Source: Breviolum minutum Mf 1.05b.01
Lineage: Eukaryota; Sar; Dinophyceae; Suessiales; Symbiodiniaceae
Reading direction: 5' to 3'
DNA length: 64,000 nucleotides
Assembly: GCA_000507305.1 (NCBI GenBank)
Contig: DF239168.1
Coordinates: 62,001 to 126,000 of the forward strand
The notes under the pieces were generated by a model, which had not been told where the DNA came from, ran no database searches, and saw only the letters and a program-made list of their open reading frames with translations. Positions 1-12,871 of this stretch are shown piece by piece. Positions within the stretch are counted from its first letter, which is position 1, and each line of letters opens with the position of its first letter. A program made the position numbers and the translations under genes.

Positions 1-649
1 GAAAAACATCATCAAAGATCTCACTCACACACGTTTGTTTGCAAATACTTGTTCAGTCAGGTTCTAGAGGAAACCACTTTCTTTAAAGTGATTTATATAG
101 TAGATTCTGACACTACTGGCGACAGATAGCAGTTCTCATCTTGTTGCTTGGGCGGTTTGATAAGATACCCAAGCCAATAATGTAGGTGTGTCTAAACTAT
201 GGGCGTGTCAAGTTAGAGGTCAACGAACCCAGCAAGATTCTCTACATACAAGCATCAAGAATCCATTTGCTTGGGATTTTTGGGTGTCCCTCGATTTCAC
301 TTGACATCCCATTGAACACCGGCTGCATTCGAATTCAAACATCGAAAACAGTATCAACGATGCCCTCAGTCTGGCTCCTCAGGCAAATATTTGATTTTGT
401 TTCGGTGATCAATGAACTGGAATTGAACGTCAGATTTCTCTCTTGCGACAGTCTCATTATTGTGTTGAAGAGGGACACTCATCTCAAGCCTCCTTGCCAC
501 TGAAAATGGGCAACTTAGCTGTTGGTCCCCGTCAATCCCACGAATCGGGGATTTTCTCATGATGTGTTGTGCTTCTGAAAAGACCTCGGAGATGCATACC
601 AGATGCATGACTGTAGACCTTTACGAATCATTCGTCAAAGCTGACCAAG

Positions 650-706
650 GAGCTTCTCAGTGCCCTGTTCAAACGCCGTTCGGATGTGGAGTCTGCTGGT
701 CAGCAG
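650..706 (+). CDS. Candidate internal exon, unidentified protein
   Basis: An open stretch of 19 codons lies between an AG|G acceptor at 649 and a following GGAG. It reads ELLSALFKRRSDVESAGQQ, hydrophilic and helix-like, and the frame stays open downstream. No family is recognised. It could belong to the upstream part of the GTPase gene that starts clearly at 2854, or to a separate gene. No clear donor was found, so the 3' edge is approximate. Confidence 0.3.
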
Positions 707-2080
707 GGAGTCTCAATGAAACACAATGAAACAGAATTTGTTGGGAGTTTTTCAGGAATTTGCTAGAAATGGAAAGACTGGAACCAATTTTGGGGAAGAT
801 AGCTGAAGTCTCACTCCTTACAACGTATTCACCTATGAACCTGCCGTGGTTCTACCTGGTATGCTGTCCTTAGGGTCTGGGAATCGAAGCCTGCTGAATC
901 CTCTGCAGATGCTGGAGCGTCACGGGAGCCTAGAGGGCGATTCATTTTGCCACAAGAAAACGGAGGAGACCTCGAAGGTTTACCCAGTTGAGATCTGACA
1001 AGCAATGTGAAGCTGTTGAAGCACCCACCGAAATGGTGCTTTTCTGTGTTGAAGAATCCCATTGTGCTTAAATTTGGCCTGGGTTTTTAATGGTCAATTG
1101 GATGACGTCAAAGACATGTCTGGCCAAAGCTCAGGAAATCCCAAAATGAACGCTGATTTCAGAAATTTTCGGGGACTTCTCAATGCTGCTCACATTTCAG
1201 GTTGCATTTGGAAGGTCTTGCCTTTGACGGCCCATCGGCACAGGTGCCCGTTTTTTTTTGGAAAAGAATTCCAACAGTGAAGAGATTTTCCAGGATGTTT
1301 TAAGGGAAGCAATAAACAATGAAAATGATTTATGAAAAGATTCAAAGTGGGATGGACGTAGATGTACCTGATTTAGAGGTGAGACGAAAAAAAACTGCTA
1401 GTGTTTCGGACGATTGAGATTTGATACTATTGGACCAAATTGGTTGGTCACTGGTCACCACTTGGGATGGTTAGAATTCTGTCATGTAGGGATACTTGTC
1501 GTATGAACCAATGCACGTTTGTGTTGGTGCATCAGGAGTGGTTGAAGCAATTGGAGCCTTCGTGTGGCCACAAAGTCATGGGGATGTTGGGTGGTGCAAA
1601 TGGCAGTTTCCATGGCGGCAAAATGGGGGGTTGTTCTGACAGTGCATGTCCATGTGTACAACCAAAAAGTTATTGTTGAAACCTTTAACTGCAATTCATT
1701 TAGCAATTTAGCCAAGTAAACATGGTGTGATCTTTTGAAAGTGTTTTTGGCGTGCAAAGATTTCATTGACAGATGCAGATGAAACAACTATCCATGATGT
1801 TTCTGAAGTTTGGAGTCCTGAAATTCACCAGAATACATCATTGTGGCAAGTGCACCCACAGTCATTACCACCCCAATAAAAGCACAGGTAAATGGCTGTA
1901 AATCTGGCAAGTACCACAAAACTCAACCCTTCAGTTTTCCTACTGTACTTCTGTACCAGTTATAGAAGCACAATGATATATGGTACATCATGCTATTTAT
2001 TGCAAGAAAACATCAAAATTCCAGAACCCCCAGCTTCAAACCCACTCCTTGTCCTGAAGATCCCCTAATTTTTATTCAAG

Positions 2081-2137
2081 GCCAGAAGAAGACCTGCTGG
2101 CGGATGCCATCAACGAGGGACCCTTGGGAGAAAAAAT
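2081..2137 (+). CDS. Candidate internal exon with strong splice sites
   Basis: The acceptor TTATTCAAG|G and the donor AAAAAT|GTATGT flank 57 nt that encode PEEDLLADAINEGPLGEK (one leading and two trailing phase bases). The composition is acidic and protein-like. It lies 0.7 kb upstream of the coiled-coil exons of the GTPase gene on the same strand and may be one of its 5' exons, but the phase to the next candidate exon (2413) does not match. At least one exon between them would therefore be missing from this model. Confidence 0.4.
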
Positions 2138-2412
2138 GTATGTAGAATCTTTTGGAAGTTACATGAGCCTACAAACCCAATAGAACTACCAAGAAATCAG
2201 TGGCAAGGTCAAAGATTGAAAGGAGGATTTTCAAATATGGGATGGATGTTTTGCATCTTTTTAGCCATTCTTAAGGAGACTTTTTCTCCAATCCTGCAGC
2301 AAACAAACAGCAATGTGTTTCAGAAACATTGGCAAAAATAGAGCATCTCCTCAACACACCTTTGGATAAAAAAAGGCCAGTGAGCCTCAGCATTCTCTTT
2401 AAACGTCTCTAG

Positions 2413-2487
2413 GACTAGCTGAGCGGGAGCAAGCAGTTCCTTCTCATCTTCCACTGGCGGTGAAGCCGGAGGATTTGTTACCGGGAA
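2413..2487 (+). CDS. Candidate internal exon
   Basis: 75 nt between CTCTAG|GA and GGGAA|GTTGCA encode LAEREQAVPSHLPLAVKPED and a few more residues, phase 1 in and phase 1 out. No family is recognised. An overlapping minus-strand frame is also open here, so strand is supported only by the flanking splice signals and the neighbouring plus-strand exons. Confidence 0.35.
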
Positions 2488-2853
2488 GTTGCAGGTGTAA
2501 AGGGAGCTTCCCAATTTCAAAGGGGTTTTGGTTCAGTTTCAAAAAGGAAAGTGGAAGTGAAATGTCCAGGGAAACTTTGTGGTAGTGCTATAGACCAGAT
2601 GTAGTTCTGAGAAGAATTGTATGAATGTTGGTCATGTTCAACCTTCACATCTTTCCGTTAAAACCCCAGATGATTTGTTTCGAAGGAAGGATCAATACAC
2701 TCATCATCGCTCCGAGATCCACCATTTAAGATGGTTGAAATCACTTCTCATCACTTTGGTAGGCAAAAGCCATTACAGGCCACCTAGTGTATGACCAACA
2801 TGCATGAATTTCCCAAGAAAAACCTGGTGGAAATCGATCCTTGGGATCCCCAG

Positions 2854-5800
2854 GAGAAGAAGCGTTTGACAGAGTTGGCTGCAGAGTTGCAAACGTTACA
2901 AGATCTCTTTTCCAAGGTGAAGGGGGAGCTACTTCCGACCACGGTGGACAGGTTGCACTCATGGCCTTTTGGAAAGGGTTTAGGGCACGCAGCCAAGAAA
3001 CAGAACGATAACATGACATGTGGTGATTTTCTGGTGGTGATTGTTGTGATGGGTCATTTTAGATTTATTTTACTTTGACATGGGAACTTCCAATATCCGG
3101 ACTGGTCTTTATTGCATGCTTTCACTGCTCTGCGTCGAAACGTTCGGTGGATTTCCACCGTTTCTTCCCGGTTGAACCACAACTGGAAACTGTGCGCATA
3201 CTGCCAGCCGTGCGTTAAAATCACTTTGGAGTGTCAGGATCTTTGCCAAAAATATTTGCCTTGACAAATTCAGAAGTCGTATGATTGATGAAAAAATCCA
3301 CCAGTTCGGTGAAACAGTTGACATTGTGATGTCGATATGTAGGTGGGATATTCACAATAACAACTCGTTCGTGATTCTTGGCGGCGCACAAGCATCGTTC
3401 GTTCCAAGATATGCAGGAACGGGAACGTCTTGGAGCAGAAAAAGAGGAAGTTCGGGCGAAGCAAAGTGAGATTGCCAAGAGAGAGGCAGAACTACAGGTG
3501 GCTTTCGAGTGGAAGCGGTTTTGCTATTATGAAGTGGATCCAAATTGGTGGCTCCAGAATCATCTGCTTACTCATATGATAATATACTAGATACAATACG
3601 TCAATATTCATATGTTTCGTCACCCGAAATGCAAGTCACAGCGCTTTGCTTGTCGTTTTTTGTGTCACACAGGTTTGAAACATCCCATGATATCCTTGCC
3701 ATATGTTTGACTTTGGTGCCAGGCCCAACAAGAAGAGCAGAAGAGAAGAGAAGAAGCAGCTCAAGAAGCGAAAAGAAACTATCCACAACCCGCATCTTGG
3801 TGGTAAATCTGAATGTCATTGACAAAGTAGATGAACTTTTATTCGTTTTTGCTGCTCTGAGCACTCCAGATAATTTTCAACCCAGCAATGGAATCAGGGT
3901 TTTTTTCGCGCAATCACCATTCCCGGGTGGGAAGTCTGGCTGGGACAATTCTTGGAACGACATTGTCATTGCTTCTGGACACAATGTGTTTTTTTTTGGC
4001 GGGCTATTTGGCAACCTTTGCCGGGCTCAAGAGAAATTGGGAAAAATTCATTGTCCCCATGCTAAACAGTTGACGTTGGTAGTCGATACCATGATTTTGA
4101 TGGTTTCATCCCTTTTTTTTTGGCACAGGATTTCAGCAGCCAATTTCCAAAGATGATAGGTGACATGTAAGACCAATTTTTGGTTCAAGTTACTGTGAAT
4201 CATTTCATCGTTAAACTGTATTCTGCTAGTGAAATTCCAATTAAAAAAAGGCATGCAGCAATGAAGCAACTGAATAGCAACCCTGGGACTCACTTCAGCA
4301 AAGGATCCATCATTTGTGCCCTGACCTTTTTGTAGAGAATCCCACGCTGAAAACTCGCATAGCCATATGAATCCATGACTTTTTAGGTTTTGATGCTGCT
4401 TAGATGGTGTAAACATCTAGATGTGAAGCCTGAAATTTCAGGATGATTTTTGTTTTTGCGGAGCTTCCCCTAAGCCGAAGTGTGATGATATGAGCTATGG
4501 CTACTCAAAAAATCGAGAAATCACCACCACCCTCAACCCCTTCCCGTTTTTCTGATGAAAGCTGGGAGCACTCAGCTTTCATCCGAGGCATGGCTGGTCA
4601 TCTCGGCAAGCTTAAGGGATGAAAGCTTCAGATTTCGTTGCAACAAAATGCTGGTTGAAGAGGGGGGAATCCTCCAAACATGATCTTAAGTCAGTTTGGT
4701 GAATTGTTATAGTGTTTGACCATATATTTGGAGCTTAATGATACCGAAATGATTGTAGGATATATCTCTATGTTCTTTTCCCGGCATTTGGGCAAGAATG
4801 CTTCTGTTGCGAACACATTTCCAATGACTCTTTCCTTGCCAAGAGGATTTGGAAAGGTCCGCGGCGAAAAATTTGACCTCCCGAATGTGAAATGACCATT
4901 TTTCATGACAGGACAAAGTGGAAGGTTGTATGAACCTGGCCGTTGTGGGAAATTCGGGTGTGGGCAAATCCCTATTGATCAACCGGTTGAGGAGGCTGAG
5001 GCCACAGGCAGAAGGTTGGGCTGCTGTGGGTGTCAATGAGACGACACGAGAGCCCAGCATGTTTGGAAGCTCAAGGGAGGGGCAGCCACAGTGCTGACTG
5101 TTGTGTTGGATGTAGGTAATTGGGGAAGCTTTTTTGAGGGGCGTGACCATTTTGAGTTCATTCATCCAGTCATCCTCGATGGTCTTGATCATTTTGAGCC
5201 TGGGAAATCCGTGTTTGTATACCTCTTGATCTTTCATGAACCTTTGCCATATCCACACGACGACATGTTGGAAGAGAGTTTTCCAAATCTTCCACATCCT
5301 TTATTTTTTTGGCTATTCCGTGTGAGTTTTGTGAACCGAAAACATGAGGTATCCTTATCCCAACCAGTCTGCCTCTCAGACACCTGTGATCACATCGTCT
5401 GTCATGTGCTGTCGTGACACTTTGAGGCCTAAAGTGAGACTTTGGGATCTTCCAGGTGCTGGAACTTCTGCAGTTCCTGCAGAGACCTACTTACAGGAGG
5501 GGGTTGGAAGGTTGAATTGGGGGTTGATGCGATATTTGATAATGATATTTCCTGTTTTTTTTAATTGACGATCCGATGTTACATATATTTCCTCCAATTG
5601 ATGGCCACAGGTGAAGGCTTTTGGAAGCTCTCTCGCTGATCCCAGGACATGGGACTTCGCTACTTTGATCGAGTTGTAGTGGTCTCGGCCGGGCGTTTCA
5701 CTGAAATGGAGGCCCTTGGGAAAACATTTTTCAACTTTGAAGCAAATTCCATATTAGAATTTGATAGTCAGTCACTTTGTCCACTTTTCTTTACTTTTGT

Positions 5801-6275
5801 CTGAAATAATTTAGGAATTGAAATTCTATGACTATGACTTTGGGAATTTACTGGGTTGGCCCGTGGGTTGTGGTATGTCTTCTGCCTCACGGTTATAGGG
5901 GTCTTTTCTTTTTGGTGGGCACGCTGCGCAGGTCGCACTGCGAGCCGAACTGGATCGGCACAGCGTTCCATACTACATGGTCAGAACCAAGGTAGCAGCA
6001 AGTTTGCACATTCGCTCTGCTCGTGGCGTTTCTTTTTGAAATGACTTTGATGACTTAGCAGGTTGACCAAGATATTGCCAATAACAAAGAGGAGCAGTGT
6101 GCTGTGGAGATGTGTTATGCTACATCGGTGATTTGAGAAGCATTCATGATTTACTTGCCCGGGAGAGTTGCAGGACAACTTCGTTGAGAAGCAAGAGACT
6201 TTGAAACAAATTCGAGAAGACTTGGAGAAGAAGCACAACGTTGATACAAACAGTCCATGGCACAGCCAGTGTTGA
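2854..6275 (+). CDS. IRG-like (immunity-related/interferon-inducible) GTPase with coiled-coil N-terminus, multi-exon
   Basis: Exons: 2854-2916, 3417-3497, 3723-3802, 4912-5060, 5349-5366, 5427-5496, 5646-5711, 5932-5991, 6062-6091 and 6174-6275 (TGA). The first three encode charged coiled coil (KKRLTELAAELQTLQDLFSK; ERERLGAEKEEVRAKQSE; AQQEEQKRREEAAQEAKR). The next encode an IRG-type G domain: P-loop GNSGVGKS; GVNETTREPSM for the G2 region; the 18-nt exon gives YPYPN; then KVRLWDLPGAGT as G3; GLRYFDRVVVVSAGRFTE; and YYMVRTK|VDQD as the TKxD G4 site. The last exon, NFVEKQETLKQIREDLEKKH, matches the helix after G4 in IRG proteins. Donors include GC (5712) and GA (5497, 6092). Phases agree from 4912 onward. 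The junction 3802 to 4912 does not, so an exon is missing there. No C-terminal helical IRG domain was found, so the protein may be short or its 3' exons unrecognised. The family call is firm; its role here is unknown. Confidence 0.82.
4554..4583. repeat. Hairpin with 11-bp perfect stem in a GTPase intron
   Basis: GATGAAAGCTG at 4554-4564 is followed after 8 nt by its exact reverse complement CAGCTTTCATC at 4573-4583. A third related GATGAAAGCTT occurs near 4619. It lies in the intron before the P-loop exon. Confidence 0.7.
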
Positions 6276-7183
6276 AGCCTTTTTCTGTCATGATTCGAGA
6301 TATTGATCCTCACTGTTTCCCAGTGATTTAGCTAAGGCCTTTATTTGGTCTCTTCAAGAGATCCAGACGATTATGATTTGCAACGCACCTAGACAGTTCT
6401 TCACGCCTGTTGACTGCCTTTTCACTGGAAATATGTTGCGATGGTGACTTTTTTTTGATTAGAAAAGGGAAGGGGCTCCCGGAAGGGTATGTGGTGGGAC
6501 ATAGAGGATACCCCCCAAGTGCTGATCAATTGTGACATAACTGTGGGGTTACTCCAGTTGTCCTCAGAAGTAGACCTACCCATCATGTTGTTTTCATTTG
6601 TTTTTACTTCAGTTTGTCTATCAAACATGTCCACACCTGTGGCAAGTGCCGAGTCCTCGCTTGCTGGCTGACCTATTTCCTGGTCTGAAACGACAGCTTG
6701 AAGCCCCAACGTCGATCCAGGTCGCATACAAAAAGTGAAGCGGATTTTGTAGCTATAGTGATACGCGGATATGAATTGGGTCACTAGGCCCTGTATCCTA
6801 TGTATCCTAATAAGCATTTTGTAGTACGCATAATGTTTACATAGAAGACCGCCTCCCCCCTACACAGGTCTTTGTAATACATACGTGCAATAAGCCTTTG
6901 CGGCTTTGCCTTGGGCCAAGCTATTTACGCAGTTCTTGAAGGTAAACTTCCCAGTCAAAGTGAAACTCAAGGACCCGAATTGTCATGGGAAAATCCCCAT
7001 GATTGGATCATGATTTTCTATTCTGATTTTCAAAGATGTTTCTATTTCTATTCTGATGCCTTTAGGAAAGATGACGGGACTTTGGTCGATATCTTTCCTT
7101 CTTTTACTGGGGATCTTCGAAGTGAACCTGGGATTCATGGAATCAACTCAGGATGGATCCACATGCTCCAGCCTTTTGTCCAG

Positions 7184-7748
7184 CTGGCACTTCTGGATAC
7201 CAGGCCAGGTGGAATTGCACCAAAAACCAAGGGGCCTTGAGCTACGAAGGAAACACATCTACTTTGTTTGATTACAGTAAGTCTGAGTCCTAAAGCAAGG
7301 GGATCACGATATTTTTCGTAAAGATCTATATTTCATTTTAAATAGAACATCCCTATTTCAACCAAGGAATTCATGGTGTTTTTTGTGTGGCTTGTGATGG
7401 GTTGCTCAGGCAGGCCACTTGGCGCCCTCCGCCTGGAACGATGCATGGGCTATGCCGTACAAAGCTAAGGAGGTTTTATCGGGCTGCAGTTTTTTTTGGG
7501 GTTGATTTAGGAAGGTCTCAACGGAAAATGCAGGTGATAGAAGAAGATCCTGCCAAGCACCTTTGGGATGCATAAGACTCTGCAAATTTTGTTGGATAAA
7601 CTATGATAAACTACTTATGAACCGGTGGAGGATTTCTGAATCATGAATACTATGTTTGATAACTTGTCATTTTCAGGTTGACCATGAGGTTTGGTGCAGA
7701 GGTAGTCCTGGAGGTGGCTGCTCAAAGTTAGGATTCCCAAATAGAAAG
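7184..7748 (+). CDS. Three phase-consistent exons of an unidentified Cys-containing protein
   Basis: Exons are 7184-7276, 7414-7472 and 7677-7748. They carry consistent phases (1, then 1 to 0, then 0) and good sites, including the donor TTACA|GTAAGT. Readable pieces are GYQARWNCTKNQGALSYEG, HLAPSAWNDAWAMPYKAKE and VWCRGSPGGGCSKLGFPNR. Cys, Gly, Trp and Asn are frequent, which suggests an extracellular or lumenal domain; this is inference only. Possible continuations are at about 7770-7858 and 8101-8170 (CQHNSLSNAGHLRHIGGEHC), whose phases I could not reconcile. No family is recognised. Confidence 0.45.
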
Positions 7749-8313
7749 GTAACTCGTCATGGTTTCAGAGAATGAAGATGGATACACACACGCTCACAGC
7801 CCAAATCTCTTTGCTAAGGCCGGCACTCTCTCTGGTTCTCTCTGGATTGCAAGGAGGATGGTGTGATGAATACGGGTGTACCTATCTCGTGCGCCAAAAA
7901 ATGAGCATCCAACTGTCCAACTCCTCCTTAGCCCCAAAAACGGTCATATCATCTTATCTTCGTGAATTCCTTCTGATGGAGTTTCACTTATATAAATCTA
8001 ACCACCTAAACAGCGGCAATAGCGGCGTGGTTTTTTGAGAAACGACAGGTCAAAACAAACATCCTGAAGATTCTGTCCCTCCTTAACACAAATGAAACAG
8101 TGCCAGCACAATTCTCTTTCAAACGCTGGGCATTTGCGACACATTGGTGGCGAGCATTGCGTGAGGTACAAAACGACTGTTGCCACGTGACGCTGAGATC
8201 ATCTCACTATACCTTGGTCCCGCTCTCACAAGATGGACTTGGTTCGGTGTGGTGGCTTCAGCGGCTCGGAGTGAAGTTGTTATTTTGGCCAAAGGAATGG
8301 AGCTGTAGCTGTT

Positions 8314-8890
<577 letters not shown>

Positions 8891-8916
8891 TTGTTGGCGG
8901 TTGGTTTTGTCTTAAG

Positions 8917-9033
8917 GCGTTGGTATGTGGATGAAGAGGCCATCAGGAAAGCCCGGCGAAGCAGGGAACTCCGATGGATGCCTAAACAGCCACAGGATCA
9001 ACCTTTGACTTGGCCTGGAAGCTCGGAGGGGAA
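8917..9033 (+). CDS. Candidate exon, basic protein segment
   Basis: After CTTAAG|G the frame reads RWYVDEEAIRKARRSRELRW and continues with KQPQDQPLTWPGSSEGK. It is strongly charged and protein-like. The 3' end is not resolved. No family is recognised. It starts only 30 nt after the GTT microsatellite. Confidence 0.35.
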
Positions 9034-10927
9034 ATGTTTGATGGAAACTCAGATGTTTGCAACAAAAGCAATCGCCGCCCAACCACCAAACCCAACCATA
9101 TAGCCATCTACTACCACTTCATGTCAGTTTATGCTGTTCCAGAAAGTATACACTCCTTTTTTTTTGGGTGCCAGAAATGCAAATGGCTCCCTCTTGGCTG
9201 AGGTGGTTTTGTCACTAAGCCCGGTAGCAAACTATGTCTCCTACAGCTGTGGGGCTTAGCGTGTTTCTTTGTTGAATTGTGTGTGGAGTATGACAAAAGT
9301 CGACCAATGGACAGATTGAACGCATGAGATATTTCCCTACAGTTCACCAGTTTCACTTGGTGCTAAACTTCAAGAAAAGTCTCATGATCTTGTGAGTTGC
9401 AAATTGAGCCGGCCCAAATCGTCATCTTTGCCATGAAATTTGGGCCGGTGAATGTGTGTGCGCGAATTTTGTGTTGCACAGCTTCCGACAATAGATAGTC
9501 TGAGAGTGAAAAGAGATGGTTCGCCAAAAAATGGATCCAGGAGGGAGATACATTTCATTGGAGAATTCTGTGATTTTGACAGCTCTTCTTCACATTGCAA
9601 GAGGCTGCTTCCCGTCAAGGGTGTTGAAAGCTCTTCCAAAACTGCAGCCATTTTTCAAAGTCTTAGGCATCTCAACATGGACCATGAAGACCTAGGAAAC
9701 TCAAGTCTTTTAGGGTGAACTGCAATAGATGCAGCTTGAAAGACCTAAAGGATCATGAACAAATGACGAACGACATGATACAAATATTTTCGAACATCCA
9801 CCCCAAAAAAAACCATCACTGAAAATCCGTCGGAAGATCCTTCAAGATAAAAAGAATTGACAAACAGCCTTCTGGAATTTCCAGCATTTTTTTTGCATCG
9901 AAGATGATTTTGCTTTAAACATCCATGGTAATTTCCAGTGATATTTCCGCAGTTACAGAATCTATGAAGTTTTAACCATAGCTTCGCTAGCTCCGAGACA
10001 ATGCTTCGGCACCTCAACTGCAAAAAAAGAACATTCGACATGGATCTCGTCAAGCACAAGGTTTGCTTTCAAGTCCTGAAATTTAAATTGCTATGATTGC
10101 TTATCTAATTCTTGTGGCCTTCATTTTTTGGGTGCCATCATTTTCTCGGAGAATTCATCGATGTATGCAGCCTTTTTGAAGCAATCAGGCATGCCCAGCA
10201 TGAAGGGTGTGTTCCTCGGGTTGGGCTGTTGGGAAGACATGGCCAGGATCAGTTTTGCCTGGTTGGTGGTTTAAAAATATTATATACACATTCACATGCA
10301 AACACAAGTATACACCCTCAACAACCAACATGGAACCCAAAATATGCTGGCCTATAGATGCATTCCTTTTACCGAACAAAAAATCAGTTTAGCTTGTGGG
10401 CGTGTCTTAGTAAGTATTCGTACCACCCCTTTTATGACTCTAGCTTATTATAGGGATGGTTGTAGTCCATTCTTGGAATTCACAATGATCCTCCCTGCAT
10501 AATATGAATACCATAATATGATTCTGATGTTCACTCAATTATTAATCTCCTGGAGTGAGAGAGAGGGGACTATATCCAATGGCGAGATACACAAACTACA
10601 TTGCATATAGTGAAAATTATACATATACATATTATACAAACATATACATTTCAAGACCCAAATCCATTCCTTTCCATTTTTTCCCTGCAACAAAGCTGGA
10701 AAGCTGGACAGGCGTGCTGTGCCAGCCGAGTCCTCAAGTTGGGTGGCATCCAATTGGCCTCAAATGCTGTTTCCAGTTTTTCTGAAATGAAAGTGACCTT
10801 CCTCTTTTAAAATCTTTCTGCTGTTTTTTTTTCATGGGTATTTTCATTGTTGGATGTTCCAACTCAGTTCTTTTTTTGGGGGTTGTCTTACATGAATGAG
10901 ACTCATCCACAATTTTGGATTTTGCAG

Positions 10928-11292
10928 CTCCTAAGGAAATCAAGAAAACTCTTTGCAAGTTCTTTCTTGCCGGTGCCTGTGATCGGGGCGACCTTTGCAC
11001 ATGGCTTGAAGCTGAGAGTTTGTTCGCAAAACTTGGAGATTTTTGAGGACAGGAAATGACACCTGGAAAAATTATGGAAATATGTTCATCCAGGACAATC
11101 TCCAAATAAACTGCACAAAAGATGAAGTTTCGAGGATGATAGATTTTCAAGCCAACTGATTGTGAGATGACACTCGCACATTTTTTACAGTAAATCATGT
11201 TTGTCATACCTGGTGACCTGAGGGCACATGGCAAAGAGCAGCTGGGTGAACCGATAGGCGCCGCGGAGATATTTTTCAGGAATGAAGGATGA
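10928..11292 (+). CDS. CCCH zinc-finger protein, two exons seen
   Basis: Exon 10928-11003 encodes KKTLCKFFLAGACDRGDLCT plus TG of a split codon. A GC donor (ACATG|GCTTG) follows. Exon 11223-11292 starts at CTGAG|GGCACATGG and supplies the missing histidine (W|AHGKEQLGEP). Spliced, this gives a canonical C-x7-C-x5-C-x3-H finger, the RNA-binding type. The second exon runs to an in-frame TGA at 11290-11292, or could end at a GC donor inside it. The entry phase (1) equals that of the CCCH exons at 35308, 36011 and 39254, which suggests common origin. Upstream exons were not identified. Confidence 0.7.
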
Positions 11293-12784
11293 AGATTGTT
11301 GAAGGATTTTGGAAACCTTGGCGCAAAAATTCATTGTTTTCAATGAGAGTGTGGACAATGATTCGGGAATACGGCCAACAGAACTGAACACTGCTCTACA
11401 GCATGGCTAGATCAGTTCTTTTGTGAATTTGGACATGTCGAGAGACCGCACAAGTTTTGCCTTTTTTTTGCCAGAGAAGGGATGAAAACTTCATGGTTCA
11501 TTGCCAGGTGACATCTTTGAGGAGGCTGATGCCGTTACTGTCTCTTTTCCGCGCGTCGAGGGTAAAAGGATGATGATTCAACCTTCAATGGGCTCCAATG
11601 AGAAAACAACATCATAGTTTTTGCAAGTTCCAAGGTCCCTAAGCTTCTTATGATGTAAACTTTCAAACCAATGATTTAAACCTTGTTTTTTGTAAAGAAT
11701 CACGTGGTGCAAACAATTTGATCATCCAACTTCACTGAGCTCAAGCTGCCAGGATGACCTGAACCTAGCCGAGGACGGGAAGTTCATGTCATGCTTTGCA
11801 GAGGCTTTGTTTGCTTGTAGATGTATATAAGTAGGTTTACAGAACCTCAAAAAGGTTTATAACAGGAGTTTAAATGAAAATTCTGCAAATGGCTTTGAAT
11901 TGTTTCTTTTGGTTCTTTTGTTTCTTAGTATTTTGTGTTTTTCTTTTCGAAAAAAGTTATGATTTTTCCAACACCATGAAGGTTGGCAAAGTTTGCCCCA
12001 AACCTTTGGAAGCTATCCAGCTATCTAGCTATTGATCCACACTCTCGAAACTGCCTTGACCACCAAATTTTGGCTTCAGCTTCAGATACACTCTTTTATA
12101 GATTTATATCAGAGGGCGGTCTCTGATGGCACGTTTCTTGGTCACTGTGACCTCCATCATCTCTGTACAGGCAAGGTTGGTTGGGGAACTGCAGTTTTCG
12201 GGAGATTTCGTGAGAGAAGTTTTTAGGCACAGGAAATTATCCACCTAAAAATTGTGAGGTGGGTGACATTATTTTAGATATACACATTACACGTTACCCC
12301 ACCCAAGGCTTGTTTTTGGTGGGTCACTCGCATCCTGGATGGTTTGTCGCATCCCAAGCCGCTGAAAACAGGCTGGCATCGAACGCTTGAAGGTGGTCAA
12401 TGGATGCCACCAAAAGATTTGGATCACGCACCTGGCAAATGACCACCACTTAGTTTTGCAGAAAGAAAAAAAACTATGCAGTCGAAGTTGGTGTTTAAAT
12501 CAAAAGTGTGTGTTAGCGTTGAAGATGCTTGTGACCTGCGGGTGATGTGCAAGTGACTTTAGGGTTTGATGAATTCATGAATTCATCCATGATATTTTGG
12601 ATGCTTTTGCGTGATTTGGAGGTTGGTATTGGGTCTGGGTCTCAGTGTTTCCATAAAGCTATTGAAGGGTGAAGTTTTCGAAAATTTTTAGGGTTGAAAT
12701 TTTCACCAAGAAAACGAGGGTTTTTTGGATTCCAGGTTATCAGAAACACCTGTGTGTTTTACCATGGGTGGCATATTTTCGTAG

Positions 12785-12871
12785 GGGCAAGAGAATCGAG
12801 CCTTTACGGTTGATATGAACAGATCCGAATTGCGAGGCCGGGCCCACAAAATTATGGCATTGAGCCTGGAG
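12785..12871 (+). CDS. Candidate internal exon with GC donor
   Basis: 87 nt between TTCGTAG|GGG and CTGGAG|GCGCGG encode 29 residues including ENRAFTVDMNRSELRGRAHK, phase 0 to 0. The exon does not fit the entry phase of the thaumatin-like exon at 13077, so it is probably a different gene or an unresolved 5' part. No family is recognised. Confidence 0.4.

Noticed and set aside
1..640. Open frames of 80-105 codons on both strands near the left edge
   Set aside because: Mutually overlapping, no splice signals in phase, no recognisable motif.
10990..11015. CCCH finger apparently broken by a 7-bp deletion (GACCTTTGCACATGG lacking the His codon in frame)
   Set aside because: A GC donor at ACATG|GC and an acceptor at 11222 supply W|AHG in frame, restoring a canonical finger. 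Splicing explains it better than a deletion.
12660..12780. Search for an N-terminal signal peptide exon of the thaumatin-like gene
   Set aside because: No hydrophobic exon with matching phase could be identified upstream of 13077.
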